A program made the position numbers and the translations under genes. Of a stretch of 64,000 bases of DNA, positions 26,101 through 34,762 are shown piece by piece; the stretch's first letter is position 1, and each line of letters starts with the position of its first letter. This stretch comes from Paenibacillus sp. FSL H8-0048. Lineage in GTDB: Bacteria; Bacillota; Bacilli; Paenibacillales; Paenibacillaceae. The DNA lies in assembly GCF_038002825.1 (NCBI RefSeq), contig NZ_JBBODF010000001.1:434001-498000 (forward strand), read 5' to 3'. The notes beneath the pieces were generated by a model. It searched no databases and was not told where the DNA came from. It saw nothing but the letters and a program-made list of their open reading frames with translations.

Positions 26101-27027
26101 GTGAATTCCGGCATGAACAGAAAGGTCAAGAGACGAAACAAGGGTCCGCTTGCCCGTGAGGCACAGGTGACCGGATGGCTTTTTATATCGCCTATGCTGC
26201 TCGGTTTCACGTTGTTATTGTTATTTCCGATGGGGAAAGCGCTCTATATGAGCTTAAATGACTGGCCGCTGCTTGGAGAGCACCGGTTCGTCGGTCTGGA
26301 TAATTACAAGGATATTGCGGTGGACCCGCTGTTCTGGAAGGTCTTCGGCAACACGGCTTATTTCACACTGGGTCTGGTGCCGTTTAACATCGTGCTGGCG
26401 CTGATGCTGGCGCTGCTGTTATCGAAAAGCTTAAAGGGTATCGGTATCTTCCGTACTGCGATCTTCGTTCCCGTAATGACTTCGCTGATCGTATGGTCCA
26501 TCGTCTGGAAGTATATGTTCGCCACCGATTCCGGGCTGATCAATCAGCTCTTGATGCTGTTCAACATTAAAGGGGCAGCCTGGCTGTATGACGAGAGACT
26601 GGCCATGCCGGCTGTTATTGTGACAAGTGTACTGAAGAACGTGGGGCTAAATATGGTGCTCTTCATCGCTGCGATCCAGCAGGTATCGCGTTCGCTCTAC
26701 GAGGCGGCTGAGCTGGACGGGGCGGGTAAGTTCAAATCCTTCTTCAACGTTACCCTGCCAATGATTACACCAACCGTATTTTTGACCGTGGTGATGACCG
26801 TAATCGGCTCCCTAAAGGTGTTCGGCCAGATCTATGTCATGACCCAGGGCGGGCCGAGTAACAGCACCAAGGTACTGGTCTACTACATCTGGGAAAAAGC
26901 GTTCAAGCTGTTCCAGATGGGCTACGCTTCGGCGCTCGCATTTGTGTTGTTCTTTGTCGTATTGATCTTGACTCTGCTGCAGTGGCAGCTGCGAAAGAGG
27001 TGGGTATTCAATGAGAGCGACGCTTAA
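26101..27027 (+). CDS. Sugar ABC transporter permease (MalF/UgpA type)
   Basis: 308 residues. Six membrane segments; the EAA loop that contacts the ATPase is EAAELDGAGKFKSFFNVTLPMITPT. The start is GTG at 26101, 7 nt after the previous gene; an in-frame ATG at 26113 is an alternative. Overlaps the next permease by 17 bp. Confidence 0.93.
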   Translation: MNSGMNRKVKRRNKGPLAREAQVTGWLFISPMLLGFTLLLLFPMGKALYMSLNDWPLLGEHRFVGLDNYKDIAVDPLFWKVFGNTAYFTLGLVPFNIVLALMLALLLSKSLKGIGIFRTAIFVPVMTSLIVWSIVWKYMFATDSGLINQLLMLFNIKGAAWLYDERLAMPAVIVTSVLKNVGLNMVLFIAAIQQVSRSLYEAAELDGAGKFKSFFNVTLPMITPTVFLTVVMTVIGSLKVFGQIYVMTQGGPSNSTKVLVYYIWEKAFKLFQMGYASALAFVLFFVVLILTLLQWQLRKRWVFNESDA

Positions 27028-27859
27028 GTCCAGCCGAAAGTGGTCAGCTGCAGGAGTGTATGCCGCGTTAACGGTGGTATCGCTGATTATGCTTGTTCCG
27101 TTTCTGTGGATGCTGTCCACATCCTTCAAACGGCCGCAGGATATTTTCACCTACCCGCCGCAGCTGATTCCGCCGGTATTCCAGTTTCAGAATTATGCGG
27201 ATGTCTTTACACTGATTCCGTTTCACCGCTTCTATTTTAACAGCGTCTATATCTCGTTTGTCGTCGTGGCGGGAACGGTGTTTTTCGCTTCGCTGGCCGG
27301 CTATGCATTTGCCAAAATTCCCTTCACAGGAAGAAATGCCGTATTTCTGGTGCTGCTCAGTGCCATGATGATCCCGCATGAAGTGACAGCGATCCCGATG
27401 TTCCTGTTCATGCGCGACCTGGGCTGGATTGACACGCATCTGCCGCTGATTCTGTTGCCGATCTTCGGCGCAAGCGGTGTGTTCGGGATTTTCGTGATGC
27501 GGCAATTCTTCATTACCGTACCCACGGAGCTTGAGGAGGCGGCGATGATCGACGGCTGCAGCCGGTTCCGCATTTACTGGAAGATCATGCTGCCGATTGC
27601 CCGTCCCGGGATGGCAACACTGACGATTTTCACGTTCGTGTCCATCTGGAATGAATTCTTCGACCCGCTTATTTTCATTAATACGCGTGAGCTGATGACC
27701 TTGCCGCTCGGATTATCGTTGTTTACAGATGAAGTGGGCACTTCCTGGCATTACCTGATGAGTGCCACCGTTATGGCAACCGTGCCGCTGCTGATCGTCT
27801 TCTTCCTGGCGCAGAAGCGGTTCATCGAGGGCGTAGCTATGACAGGACTGAAGGAATAG
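27011..27859 (+). CDS. Sugar ABC transporter permease (MalG/UgpE type)
   Basis: 282 residues. Six membrane segments and the EAA loop EEAAMIDGCSRFRIYWKIMLPIARPGM. GAGGTGGG precedes the ATG at 27011, inside the end of the first permease. Partner of the preceding permease. Confidence 0.93.
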   Translation: MRATLKSSRKWSAAGVYAALTVVSLIMLVPFLWMLSTSFKRPQDIFTYPPQLIPPVFQFQNYADVFTLIPFHRFYFNSVYISFVVVAGTVFFASLAGYAFAKIPFTGRNAVFLVLLSAMMIPHEVTAIPMFLFMRDLGWIDTHLPLILLPIFGASGVFGIFVMRQFFITVPTELEEAAMIDGCSRFRIYWKIMLPIARPGMATLTIFTFVSIWNEFFDPLIFINTRELMTLPLGLSLFTDEVGTSWHYLMSATVMATVPLLIVFFLAQKRFIEGVAMTGLKE

Positions 27860-27900
27860 CACACCGGTAACGAATAATACACCAGAGAGGGGTAGAGGAT

Positions 27901-29241
27901 ATGAATTCTGCAATAGAGGCAGATGTCGTTGTCGTGGGGGGAGGCCCGGCAGGAATCACGGCGGCCATCGCCGCCGGACGACTTGGGGCGCAGACGGTGC
28001 TCATTGAACGATACGGGTTCGTGGGCGGAATGTCTACCGCTGCTATGGTCTATCCGTGGATGACTTTTCACACGGACTCAGGGGAACAGGTTATTAAGGG
28101 CATCGCTCAGGAAATTGTAGACCGGCTGCAGGCCAGCGGCGGTTCGCCGGGCCACCTGCGGGATACGGTCGGCTTCGTGCATACGCTAACGCCGTACCAT
28201 CCTGAGATTTATCAGGTGGTGGCCACGGATATGCTGCGCGAAGCTGGAGTGAAGCTGCTGCTGCATAGCTTTGTGGATGAGGTGATGGTCAGTGCCGGCG
28301 TGATCGAACAGGTGGTAGTGACTAATAAATCCGGTCGTACACCTATAAAAGGGAGCATCTTCGTGGATTGCAGCGGAGACGCCGATGTAGCCAAGCTGTC
28401 CGGGGCCGAAACGCTTCAGGGCCGGGAGGGGGACAACCGCTCCCAGCCGATGACGATGAAGTTCAGAATGCGCGGCGTTGATTTGCACAAGGTCAAAGCG
28501 TATATGATCAGCCATCCCGAAGAGTTCTACAGCAAAACGCCAATTGCCGAGCTGCCAGACCTGCCACTGACCGGGGTAAGCGGGTTCTACTCGCAATGGA
28601 AGCGGGCCGAGGTACCGATTAACCGTGATCAGGTGTTGTTCTTCGCCGGTCCGGCAGACGATGAGGTGCTGATCAACTGCACCCGCGTTCAGGGGCTGGA
28701 TGCAACGAATGCGGAGGATCTGACCTTGGCTGAACAAGAGGGCCGCAAGCAGGTTCTGCTAATGGCCGAGTTTCTGAAGCGCGACGTTCCGGGCTTCGAA
28801 CGGGCCTCGATCTCAGCGGTTGCGCCGCAGATCGGCATCCGCGAATCGCGGCGGATCAAGGGCTACTACCAGCTGACCCAAGAAGATGTCATAGAAGGCC
28901 GCAAGTTCAGTGATGCCATTGCCCGCAGCGGCTACCCGATCGACATTCACGATCCGTCCGGCAAGGGGGTAACAGCCTCCTTCATCGCGGGAGACGGTGC
29001 GTACGATATTCCGTACGGCTGTCTGCTATCCGCCAATGTGTCCAATCTGCTGGCCGCAGGCCGCTGCATCTCGACCTCGCACGAAGCACTGGCCACGACC
29101 CGCCTGACACCAAGCTGCATGGCCACGGGCCAGGCGGCCGGAACAGCAGCAGCACTCGCGGCTGCCGCAGGGGTGAAGCCGCAGGCGCTCAATATTCCGC
29201 AGCTGCAGGAGCAGCTGAAGCGGGATGGGGTAGTATTATAA
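27901..29241 (+). CDS. FAD-dependent oxidoreductase of the ABC locus
   Basis: 446 residues. The N-terminal dinucleotide fold DVVVVGGGPAGITAAIAAGRLGAQTVLIERYGFVGGM binds FAD; GSIFVDCSGDADVAKLSGAE and the C-terminal LLAAGRCISTSHEALATTRLTPSCMATGQAAGTAAALA are typical of the FAD_oxidored group found in sugar-use clusters. GAGAGGGG precedes the ATG. Lies 41 bp after the second permease. Probably oxidises the imported sugar or a derivative; the substrate is not known. Confidence 0.88.
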   Translation: MNSAIEADVVVVGGGPAGITAAIAAGRLGAQTVLIERYGFVGGMSTAAMVYPWMTFHTDSGEQVIKGIAQEIVDRLQASGGSPGHLRDTVGFVHTLTPYHPEIYQVVATDMLREAGVKLLLHSFVDEVMVSAGVIEQVVVTNKSGRTPIKGSIFVDCSGDADVAKLSGAETLQGREGDNRSQPMTMKFRMRGVDLHKVKAYMISHPEEFYSKTPIAELPDLPLTGVSGFYSQWKRAEVPINRDQVLFFAGPADDEVLINCTRVQGLDATNAEDLTLAEQEGRKQVLLMAEFLKRDVPGFERASISAVAPQIGIRESRRIKGYYQLTQEDVIEGRKFSDAIARSGYPIDIHDPSGKGVTASFIAGDGAYDIPYGCLLSANVSNLLAAGRCISTSHEALATTRLTPSCMATGQAAGTAAALAAAAGVKPQALNIPQLQEQLKRDGVVL

Positions 29242-29252
29242 GATATAGAGGG

Positions 29253-29298
29253 CGGGCGACACGCATCGTTATTTACGGTGGGTGTTGCCCGTTTTTTT
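29253..29298 (+). terminator. Terminator of the kinase-ABC-oxidoreductase locus
   Basis: CGGGCGACACGCATCG pairs with CGGTGGGTGTTGCCCG (mismatches allowed), followed by seven T. Confidence 0.85.
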
Positions 29299-29343
29299 GC
29301 TGGGCGTGGGTGTTATAAGCATATACATTGGCAGCTAGGCCAA

Positions 29344-29521
29344 ATGTGTGTTGAAAACAACATACAATCGGCTAGCGTAAGGTCCATGGACTGATTGTGT
29401 GTTAAAAACAGCATACAATCGACTGGTGTGAGGTACATGGGGCCAAATGTGTGTTGAAAACAACATACAATCGACTCGGGTAAGGTATCTGGGCTGAATG
29501 TATGTTAAAAACAGAATCTGG
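29344..29521. repeat. Array B: four imperfect palindromes, period 51-52 bp
   Basis: Units start at 29344, 29395, 29447 and 29498. Units 1 and 3 share TGTGTGTTGAAAACAACATA followed by CAATCG; unit 2 has AAAAACAGC in the middle; unit 4 has lost its end. Each pairs with itself (TGTTG-AAAA-CAACA). Spacers share AAGGT or GAGGT. Confidence 0.7.
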
Positions 29522-29541
29522 TTGGGCTGGTACGACGTTTG

Positions 29542-29675
29542 GTGCGGCTACTAGTAGTTCAAGCTGACTTTGTGTGGGACTACCCAGCAGAGCTACAAGA
29601 GTACGTCGGCAATTAGAAGCAGGGCTGGAATAAAGTACATTGCCATTTAGTAACGTAATAAATGTTATGTTAACT
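29542..29675 (+). pseudogene. Decayed 3' end of a WYL regulator gene
   Basis: Translating from 29542 gives VRLLVVQADFVWDYPAELQEYVG followed by N, a stop, then KQGWNKVH. This lines up with VLPLLVHAEIVGPPELREYVSN, QVR, MWEKLY of the intact WYL regulator (20130-21125). After a frame change it ends in NKCYVNF against NNQYYVNL. Stops and a frame change make it non-functional; the 5' part is missing. It ends in dif-like site 3. Confidence 0.75.
29648..29675 (+). repeat. dif-like Xer site 3
   Basis: Left arm TAGTAACGTAA, centre TAAATG, right arm TTATGTTAACT (equal to the dif right arm). Forms the end of the WYL pseudogene. Confidence 0.5.
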
Positions 29676-29700
29676 TTTAAGAGATTACTTGCATGAAAGT

Positions 29701-29744
29701 AAATAACCCCCCAAACCCGTTTTACAGCAGGTCAGGGGATTATT
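29701..29744 (-). terminator. Terminator of the MFS transporter gene
   Basis: On the minus strand AATAATCCCC pairs with GGGGGGTTATTT across a 22-nt loop and runs into ACTTTC. Confidence 0.7.
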
Positions 29745-29759
29745 CATGTGGTTAACACC

Positions 29760-31001
29760 TCAAGCACCAAGCTCACGCTGTGCACTTGCTTCGGCGGCTT
29801 CGCGGATGCGAAGTCTTTTATGCGCGGTAATCAGGAAAGGAAGACCGAGCGCCGTGGTCAGCGCAAGCGGTACGAATACAGCAGGTCCATTCAGAGCGCC
29901 GAACTGGTCCAGCAGCAGCCCTCCCAGGATAGGGGCCATCACGTTCCCCAGGTTATTGAAGCCAATCGTGCCGAAGTAGGTACCTTTCCATTCCGGCTGC
30001 GCAATCCGGTCGATCAGCATATCCATCATGGTGAAGAGCAGGACCTCTCCGACAGTGAATAACACTACACTAAACATCAGCAGCGGTACTCCCCCCGGCA
30101 GACCGAACAATAGCAGACTAAGTGCGACACAGCCATTACCCAGGATCAGCGGAACAAGCGGGGGGAAGCGGCTAAATATACGTACAAGCGGGTATTGCAC
30201 CACCAGTACAGTTACAGCATTGAGCGACAGCATATAAGAGAAAACTTGGCTGCCATTGCTGAAGTGGGGGTTCATCGCGAGAAACTGCGCCAGTGTGGAA
30301 CTGAAGTGGCCATATCCGAGTACGCAAAAGATAGTTCCCAGCAGAACAGGCAGGAAGACCTTGTCCCGGCCGGTGACTGCGAGCGCATCCAGCAGCTTGG
30401 GCGTCCGGGCTTCTCCATGAACCGGCAGGCTGGCACGGTGTACCGAGAATTGCAGGAACAGAACAAGACCATAGGCGATGTACACGATCCCTGCGATTAC
30501 GAACGGGAAGGTAGACTTGGCGGAGCCGAGCTGGAGGCCGATAATCGGGCCGAAGACCACACCCAGATTCACCGCAGCATACCGCAGGTTGAAGACCAGC
30601 AGCTTCTGCTCCGGCGGGGTAATATCCGACAATAATGCCCGTGAAGTCGGTTCAAATACAGCGCGGCACAGTCCGTTGAGCGTGTTCACCAGGAAGAACA
30701 CCCATATATGCTGCGCCGCCGAGAAGCCGAAGAATACACAGGCCCAGCCGAAGACGGACACCAGCATGACGATCCGGCGCCCGATTACATCTGAGATGTA
30801 ACCGCCGTAGAAGCTGATCAGCACGCCTGCCAGCGAGCTGACGGCTACTGTGAAGCCGGTCTGGGTGGCGGAAGCGCCTAGCACCTGTGTGAGGTAAATA
30901 GATAGAAAAGGAATGCTCATTGAAGTAACCAGCCGCCCGAACATCGTTCCGATGATGATGGTCCAGGCCAGCGGGTGAATGTGGCGCAGATGTTGTTTCA
31001 T
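29760..31001 (-). CDS. MFS transporter, possible sugar/drug efflux
   Basis: 413 residues, twelve membrane segments. MFS signature between helices 2 and 3: GGYISDVIGRRIVM. A second conserved stretch in the middle, DALAVTGRDKVFLPVLLGTIF. AGGAG lies 11 nt before the ATG. Divergent from an SgrR-like regulator, 141 bp apart; in E. coli sgrR stands beside setA, an MFS sugar exporter, so efflux of a sugar or analogue is a reasonable guess. Confidence 0.85.
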   Translation of the reverse strand: MKQHLRHIHPLAWTIIIGTMFGRLVTSMSIPFLSIYLTQVLGASATQTGFTVAVSSLAGVLISFYGGYISDVIGRRIVMLVSVFGWACVFFGFSAAQHIWVFFLVNTLNGLCRAVFEPTSRALLSDITPPEQKLLVFNLRYAAVNLGVVFGPIIGLQLGSAKSTFPFVIAGIVYIAYGLVLFLQFSVHRASLPVHGEARTPKLLDALAVTGRDKVFLPVLLGTIFCVLGYGHFSSTLAQFLAMNPHFSNGSQVFSYMLSLNAVTVLVVQYPLVRIFSRFPPLVPLILGNGCVALSLLLFGLPGGVPLLMFSVVLFTVGEVLLFTMMDMLIDRIAQPEWKGTYFGTIGFNNLGNVMAPILGGLLLDQFGALNGPAVFVPLALTTALGLPFLITAHKRLRIREAAEASAQRELGA

Positions 31002-31035
31002 TTGAATCCCGTCTCCTAGTCCATTTTTTGAATGT

Positions 31036-31047
31036 GAAGCATGCTTC
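31036..31047. promoter_or_regulatory. Palindrome in the MFS/SgrR divergent promoter region
   Basis: Perfect 12-bp palindrome GAAGCATGCTTC between the divergent genes, 16 bp before a TATAAT (31064-31069). Candidate operator for the SgrR-like protein. Confidence 0.4.
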
Positions 31048-31142
31048 TTATTGAATTATTAAGTATAATTGTATAGATCAAAGGGGGAAATAAAAGTGTA
31101 AGATTCTCCGAAGACTTTTCACCTTTAAAAGGAGCGCGATAT

Positions 31143-32927
31143 ATGGACACTAGCAGCACACATTATCTCTGTTTGGCCACAGCACTGGTCCCCGCCTTTC
31201 CGATCCAGCAGCCGATTCCGGTAACGATTGAGCAATTGACCGGCATCCTGTGCTGCACTCCGCGCAATGTGAAGTTCATCCTGCGCAGGCTGGAAGAGCA
31301 AGCCCTGATTGCTTGGGTTCCCGGCAGAGGAAGAGGCCACTGTTCTCAGCTGACTTTGCTGCGCAGCCGGGATGAGGTGCTGGAGGAGCTGTTCCAGGAT
31401 ATGGTAAGCAAAGGCCGGATGAAACACGCTACTGAGCTGATGGCTGAGTATCCGGTCAGTGAGCCGCTGAAGGAACGCCTGCTGGCGGTGCTTGACAAGC
31501 AGATGGGACTGCGGAGTGAACCGGACTCAGCATCGGGCCAGGAGGTGCTGCGCATTTCCCGTAACCGTTCGATGGAGAAGCTGGACCCGGCTACCGTTTA
31601 CACAGCTTTTGAGACGTACCTGCTCGGGCATATTTGCAGTACATTAATTACCTATGATGCGCAGAGCAGAGTATTTCAGCCGGGGCTTGCCCATACGTGG
31701 GAGGCCAACGAGAGCCGCACCAGCTATCTGTTCTATCTGCGCAAAGGCGTAAGATTCCACCATGGCCGGATGATGACCTCACGGGATGTCAAAGAGACCT
31801 TGCAGCGTCTAATTAACCTTGGGAGCCCTGCAGCCTGTCACTTCAAGGACATTGCACATGTAGAGCTGGAAAGTGATTACCGCATCCGCTTCGATCTGCG
31901 GCAGCCTAATCTATTTTTCTTCCATCTGTTCAGCTCAATCTATATGTCTATTCTGCCTTATGATGCCGATTTCTCACAGCATCCGGTCGGAACAGGGCCT
32001 TATCAAGTGCTCGATCTGAGCAAGGATGTGCTGGTGCTTGGTGCATTTGATCTCTATTACGGTATCCGTCCGCTGTTGGACCGGGTCGAAATCTGGTATT
32101 TGCCGCACTTAGCCTCAAGCGTCCGCCAGTACCAGCTTACGGATGCCAGCGCCGATCAAGGGGGGCTTACTGCTGCTCAGGAGGTTCAGGGCCACAGCAT
32201 TGAATATCCTTCACTTGGCTGCCGCTACATCATGTTCAACTTCAGAACGGCAGGCATACATCATCAGCTGGCTATCCGTCAGGTGCTGAGAATACTCTAT
32301 AACCCGCTCTCCATGGTCCGGGAGCTTGGAGGGAGCCGGAGTCTGCCGGCGGACAGCTTCCTTCCCTGGCGGAGCAGCGGGCATCTGTTCAATGAGCCTC
32401 CCTTGGAGGAAGCTCAGGCGCTGCTTCGAGCAGGCGGATACCAAGGGGAAGAGCTGAGGCTGGCTTACCGCACCCGCAAAGAGGAGCAGGAGGAGGCGTT
32501 ATGGCTGCTGGAACGCGGCAGGAGGATTGGATTGAATCTTGTGCTGTATCCGGTCACCGAATATGGGCTGCCAGAGCTGACTCACCATGTGGATCTCTTC
32601 ATTTGCGAAGAAGTGCTGGAGGACGACTGGCAATGGGGAATGATTAATTATTTCCACAATGAATCCAATTATCTGCATGATCTGTTACTGGACAGCCAGA
32701 AGGCGGAGTTAGCGGAGATATTGGAGCCGTTCTCCCGGCTGGCGGCGGAGGAACGCGCGAAACTGCTGGATCTGGCGGAAAGTAAGCTGCGCGATAACTG
32801 CTGGGTGATGTATGGCTGCCATATGAACAAGCAGGCGCAATTTAGCCAGAGTCTGTTCGGGCTTGAGGCTGGGTCCTTCGGATTCCTGGATATCTCTAAG
32901 CTGTGGGTGAAACCGGGATTTCAGTAG
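31143..32927 (+). CDS. SgrR-family transcriptional regulator with solute-binding domain
   Basis: 594 residues. N-terminal winged helix (about 15-105: VTIEQLTGILCCTPRNVKFILRRLEEQALIAWVPGRGRGHCSQLTLL) followed by an ABC-type peptide/sugar-binding domain (SBP_bac_5) from about 130: AHTWEANESRTSYLFYLRKGVRFHHGRMMTSRDVKETL, VGTGPYQV, IMFNF. No signal peptide, so the binding domain is an intracellular sensor. AAAGGAG lies 8 nt before the ATG. SgrR of E. coli answers sugar-phosphate stress. Confidence 0.88.
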   Translation: MDTSSTHYLCLATALVPAFPIQQPIPVTIEQLTGILCCTPRNVKFILRRLEEQALIAWVPGRGRGHCSQLTLLRSRDEVLEELFQDMVSKGRMKHATELMAEYPVSEPLKERLLAVLDKQMGLRSEPDSASGQEVLRISRNRSMEKLDPATVYTAFETYLLGHICSTLITYDAQSRVFQPGLAHTWEANESRTSYLFYLRKGVRFHHGRMMTSRDVKETLQRLINLGSPAACHFKDIAHVELESDYRIRFDLRQPNLFFFHLFSSIYMSILPYDADFSQHPVGTGPYQVLDLSKDVLVLGAFDLYYGIRPLLDRVEIWYLPHLASSVRQYQLTDASADQGGLTAAQEVQGHSIEYPSLGCRYIMFNFRTAGIHHQLAIRQVLRILYNPLSMVRELGGSRSLPADSFLPWRSSGHLFNEPPLEEAQALLRAGGYQGEELRLAYRTRKEEQEEALWLLERGRRIGLNLVLYPVTEYGLPELTHHVDLFICEEVLEDDWQWGMINYFHNESNYLHDLLLDSQKAELAEILEPFSRLAAEERAKLLDLAESKLRDNCWVMYGCHMNKQAQFSQSLFGLEAGSFGFLDISKLWVKPGFQ

Positions 32928-32935
32928 GCAAAAAA

Positions 32936-32974
32936 GAAACGGCTGCTGTCCGAAGTGGACGTGCAAGCCGTTTC
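32936..32974 (+). terminator. Hairpin after the SgrR-like gene
   Basis: GAAACGGC pairs with GCCGTTTC around an inner TGTCC-GGAC stem. It looks like the hairpin of the 104-bp dispersed repeat. No T run, so termination is uncertain. Confidence 0.45.
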
Positions 32975-33175
32975 TGAATATGTCCTGCGATGGGCGTAAC
33001 GTGTAATTCAAACTGCCTGCTGCTGTTTGCCGCCACATTTCTTGAAAACCGTGAGCTTCTCACCCGCAGAATCCAATTAATCTATCTATATACTCAGTTA
33101 TATAAATTTGGTAAATTGAAAGTGTTAGAATCTTGAGTTTTTAATATGAATTTCAGAGGGGGCTAAATAAACTGA

Positions 33176-33468
33176 ATCCTGAACCAGTATCTGGATAATT
33201 CCATGTTTGAGTATGTCTTCTTCACTTGGGTGATTCATAAGATGAGCTAATAAAAGTTACGCTAATGTGCTCTGAGGAAGAGTTAATAAAGCGTATGCGT
33301 CAGAATGCAAGAAGCGAGAGTGGAATCGAGAATAGCATCAACCGGTTAGAGAACTACAAAGCATTGAATACACATAAGCTGAATACGAATGGGAAGGATG
33401 TGGATGCAATCATAAAGGAATTTCTGCCTATAATAAAAGATCTCAAATCAACAGAGGAGGACAAATGA
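33176..33468 (+). pseudogene. Remnant of a P-loop nucleotide kinase-like gene
   Basis: From 33179 the frame reads LNQYLDNSMFEYVFFTWVIH, then stops; one frame away it continues DELIKVTLMCSEEELIKRM, RQNARSESGIENSINRLENY, KALNTHKLNTNGKDVDAIIK and ends at 33468. The joined text (F/T-WVIH, L-x-CSEEEL-x-KRM, RLENY-x-LNT) fits the C-terminal half of small AAA/P-loop kinases; the ATP-binding N-terminus is missing. A short product from the ATG at 33265 (67 residues) is possible but has no ribosome site. Its end overlaps the next start. Confidence 0.6.
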
Positions 33469-34469
33469 ATCAATTATCTTTTACCCTGTGGAATGATTTG
33501 GACCGGTTTGAATGGGGAGATTATAGCGTCCGTGCAGGAAGTTATAAGGGCCGTCAAGCGGCATATCTCGAACAAGCAGGTTCCGCCGTGTTCCTTTGCG
33601 AGGACATCACGTTTCCTTGCTATCGTCTTCAAGCTGAGGTTGCGATTCCTGGAGAAGTAGGCTTTGTTGGACTTATATTCGGTGCAAAAGATGAACTTAA
33701 TTATGAGCTGGTCTATTTGGCTCCAGTCGAAATTCAATACGACCCCGTGATGAATGGCTCAATGACCTGGCAAATTTACAATGGCCCTAAGTATCAAAAG
33801 CCGCTGCCCGATACGACGGGAAAATGGGTGAATTTCGCCGTGGAGGTGCAACCTGAAGGTGCAAGGGTCTATATGGGGGAAGAGACAGCTCCTCAACTGG
33901 TGATTACTGATCTTCAGCACGGAGTTCCTGCCGGAAAGATAGGGTTCTGGGGATTCGCTCCCTGTTATATACGCAATCTAGTGATCGAAGAAATACAACC
34001 GGCCCCTATCCTGCGAACTGAAACAGATCTACAGCAGTTGTCCGCAGATACCTTCGTAACCGAATGGATGGTTTCCGCATCCTCCGGTAGCGACTGGAGA
34101 AGAGCCGTTGTAGAAGAGAATGGAATCCTGAACTTCAATCGCTGCTTCACCGCCAAGCAAGGGAGCGTGGTGCGGGCAAGAAGCACCTTCCATCTTCCTG
34201 AAGAGACAGAGAGTTACGTATCGCTCAGTTTCAGTGACCAAGTGCGTGTCTGGATTAATGAAGAAGAAATCTACCAGGGAACTTGGGTTTGGAATCCTCC
34301 TGTAAGTGATGGGCGTATTCGTTCAGATTATGCCAGGGTGCCGGTTCAGTGGAGAGCTGGAAGGAACACCATTCGCGCTGAGGTGATGAACACAGAGCAG
34401 TTTGGCTGGGGACTCTCTGTACGGACCGGACTGTCCAACATGGAATACATAACCGAAGAGGCTGAATGA
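33465..34469 (+). CDS. Cytoplasmic lectin/jelly-roll-like protein, unknown
   Basis: 334 residues, no signal peptide. Residues about 1-175 look like a concanavalin-type (DUF1080/LamG) fold: EVAIPGEVGFVGLIFGAKDELNYELVYL, DTTGKWVNFAVEVQPEGARVYMG, GKIGFWGF. Residues about 195-330 look like a second beta sandwich: ARSTFHLPEETESYVSLSFSDQVRVWINEEEIYQG. AGGAGG lies just before the ATG at 33465. It may use translation from the remnant upstream. Function unknown; possibly sugar binding. Confidence 0.65.
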   Translation: MNQLSFTLWNDLDRFEWGDYSVRAGSYKGRQAAYLEQAGSAVFLCEDITFPCYRLQAEVAIPGEVGFVGLIFGAKDELNYELVYLAPVEIQYDPVMNGSMTWQIYNGPKYQKPLPDTTGKWVNFAVEVQPEGARVYMGEETAPQLVITDLQHGVPAGKIGFWGFAPCYIRNLVIEEIQPAPILRTETDLQQLSADTFVTEWMVSASSGSDWRRAVVEENGILNFNRCFTAKQGSVVRARSTFHLPEETESYVSLSFSDQVRVWINEEEIYQGTWVWNPPVSDGRIRSDYARVPVQWRAGRNTIRAEVMNTEQFGWGLSVRTGLSNMEYITEEAE

Positions 34470-34508
34470 TCCATGCTTAATCTATGAATAATGATCGTTA
34501 AGTTGATA

Positions 34509-34544
34509 GGGCTGCGCCATCCATAGGGACGGTGTGGCCTTTTC
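34509..34544 (+). terminator. Terminator of the lectin-like gene
   Basis: GGGCTGCGCC pairs with GGTGTGGCC(T) including G-T pairs, followed by TTTT. Confidence 0.7.
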
Positions 34545-34603
34545 TATGAGTAAGACGTCAATCATGCTTGTACCACAGAATAATGGCCATATCTGCGTCA
34601 AAA

Positions 34604-34637
34604 AAACAGCATATAACATAAATTATACGCTGTTTCA
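34604..34637. terminator. Palindromic hairpin before the aminotransferase gene
   Basis: AAACAGCATATAA pairs with TTATACGCTGTTT across six nt; A run on the left, T-rich right side. May stop transcription in either direction. Confidence 0.5.
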
Positions 34638-34725
34638 CTTCAGATCCAATTTTATATCACTTTACGCACTAGTTGTCGCCTTAAATAGAGTGATTTTAGT
34701 AGAATAATGAGTCTCGAACCCATGC

Positions 34726-34731
34726 TATACT
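34726..34731 (+). promoter_or_regulatory. Extended -10 promoter element of the aminotransferase gene
   Basis: TGCTATACT (TGn plus TATACT), 32 bp before the start codon; no clear -35. Confidence 0.45.
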
Positions 34732-34762
34732 ATTCTAAAAAACATACGTTGGAGGGAGTCCA

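Noticed and set aside
29344..29521. CRISPR array
   Set aside because: Units are imperfect, only four, spacers share sequence, and no cas gene is present.
33265..33468. Independent 67-residue gene
   Set aside because: No ribosome site, and the reading frame continues upstream after one frame change into kinase-like sequence.
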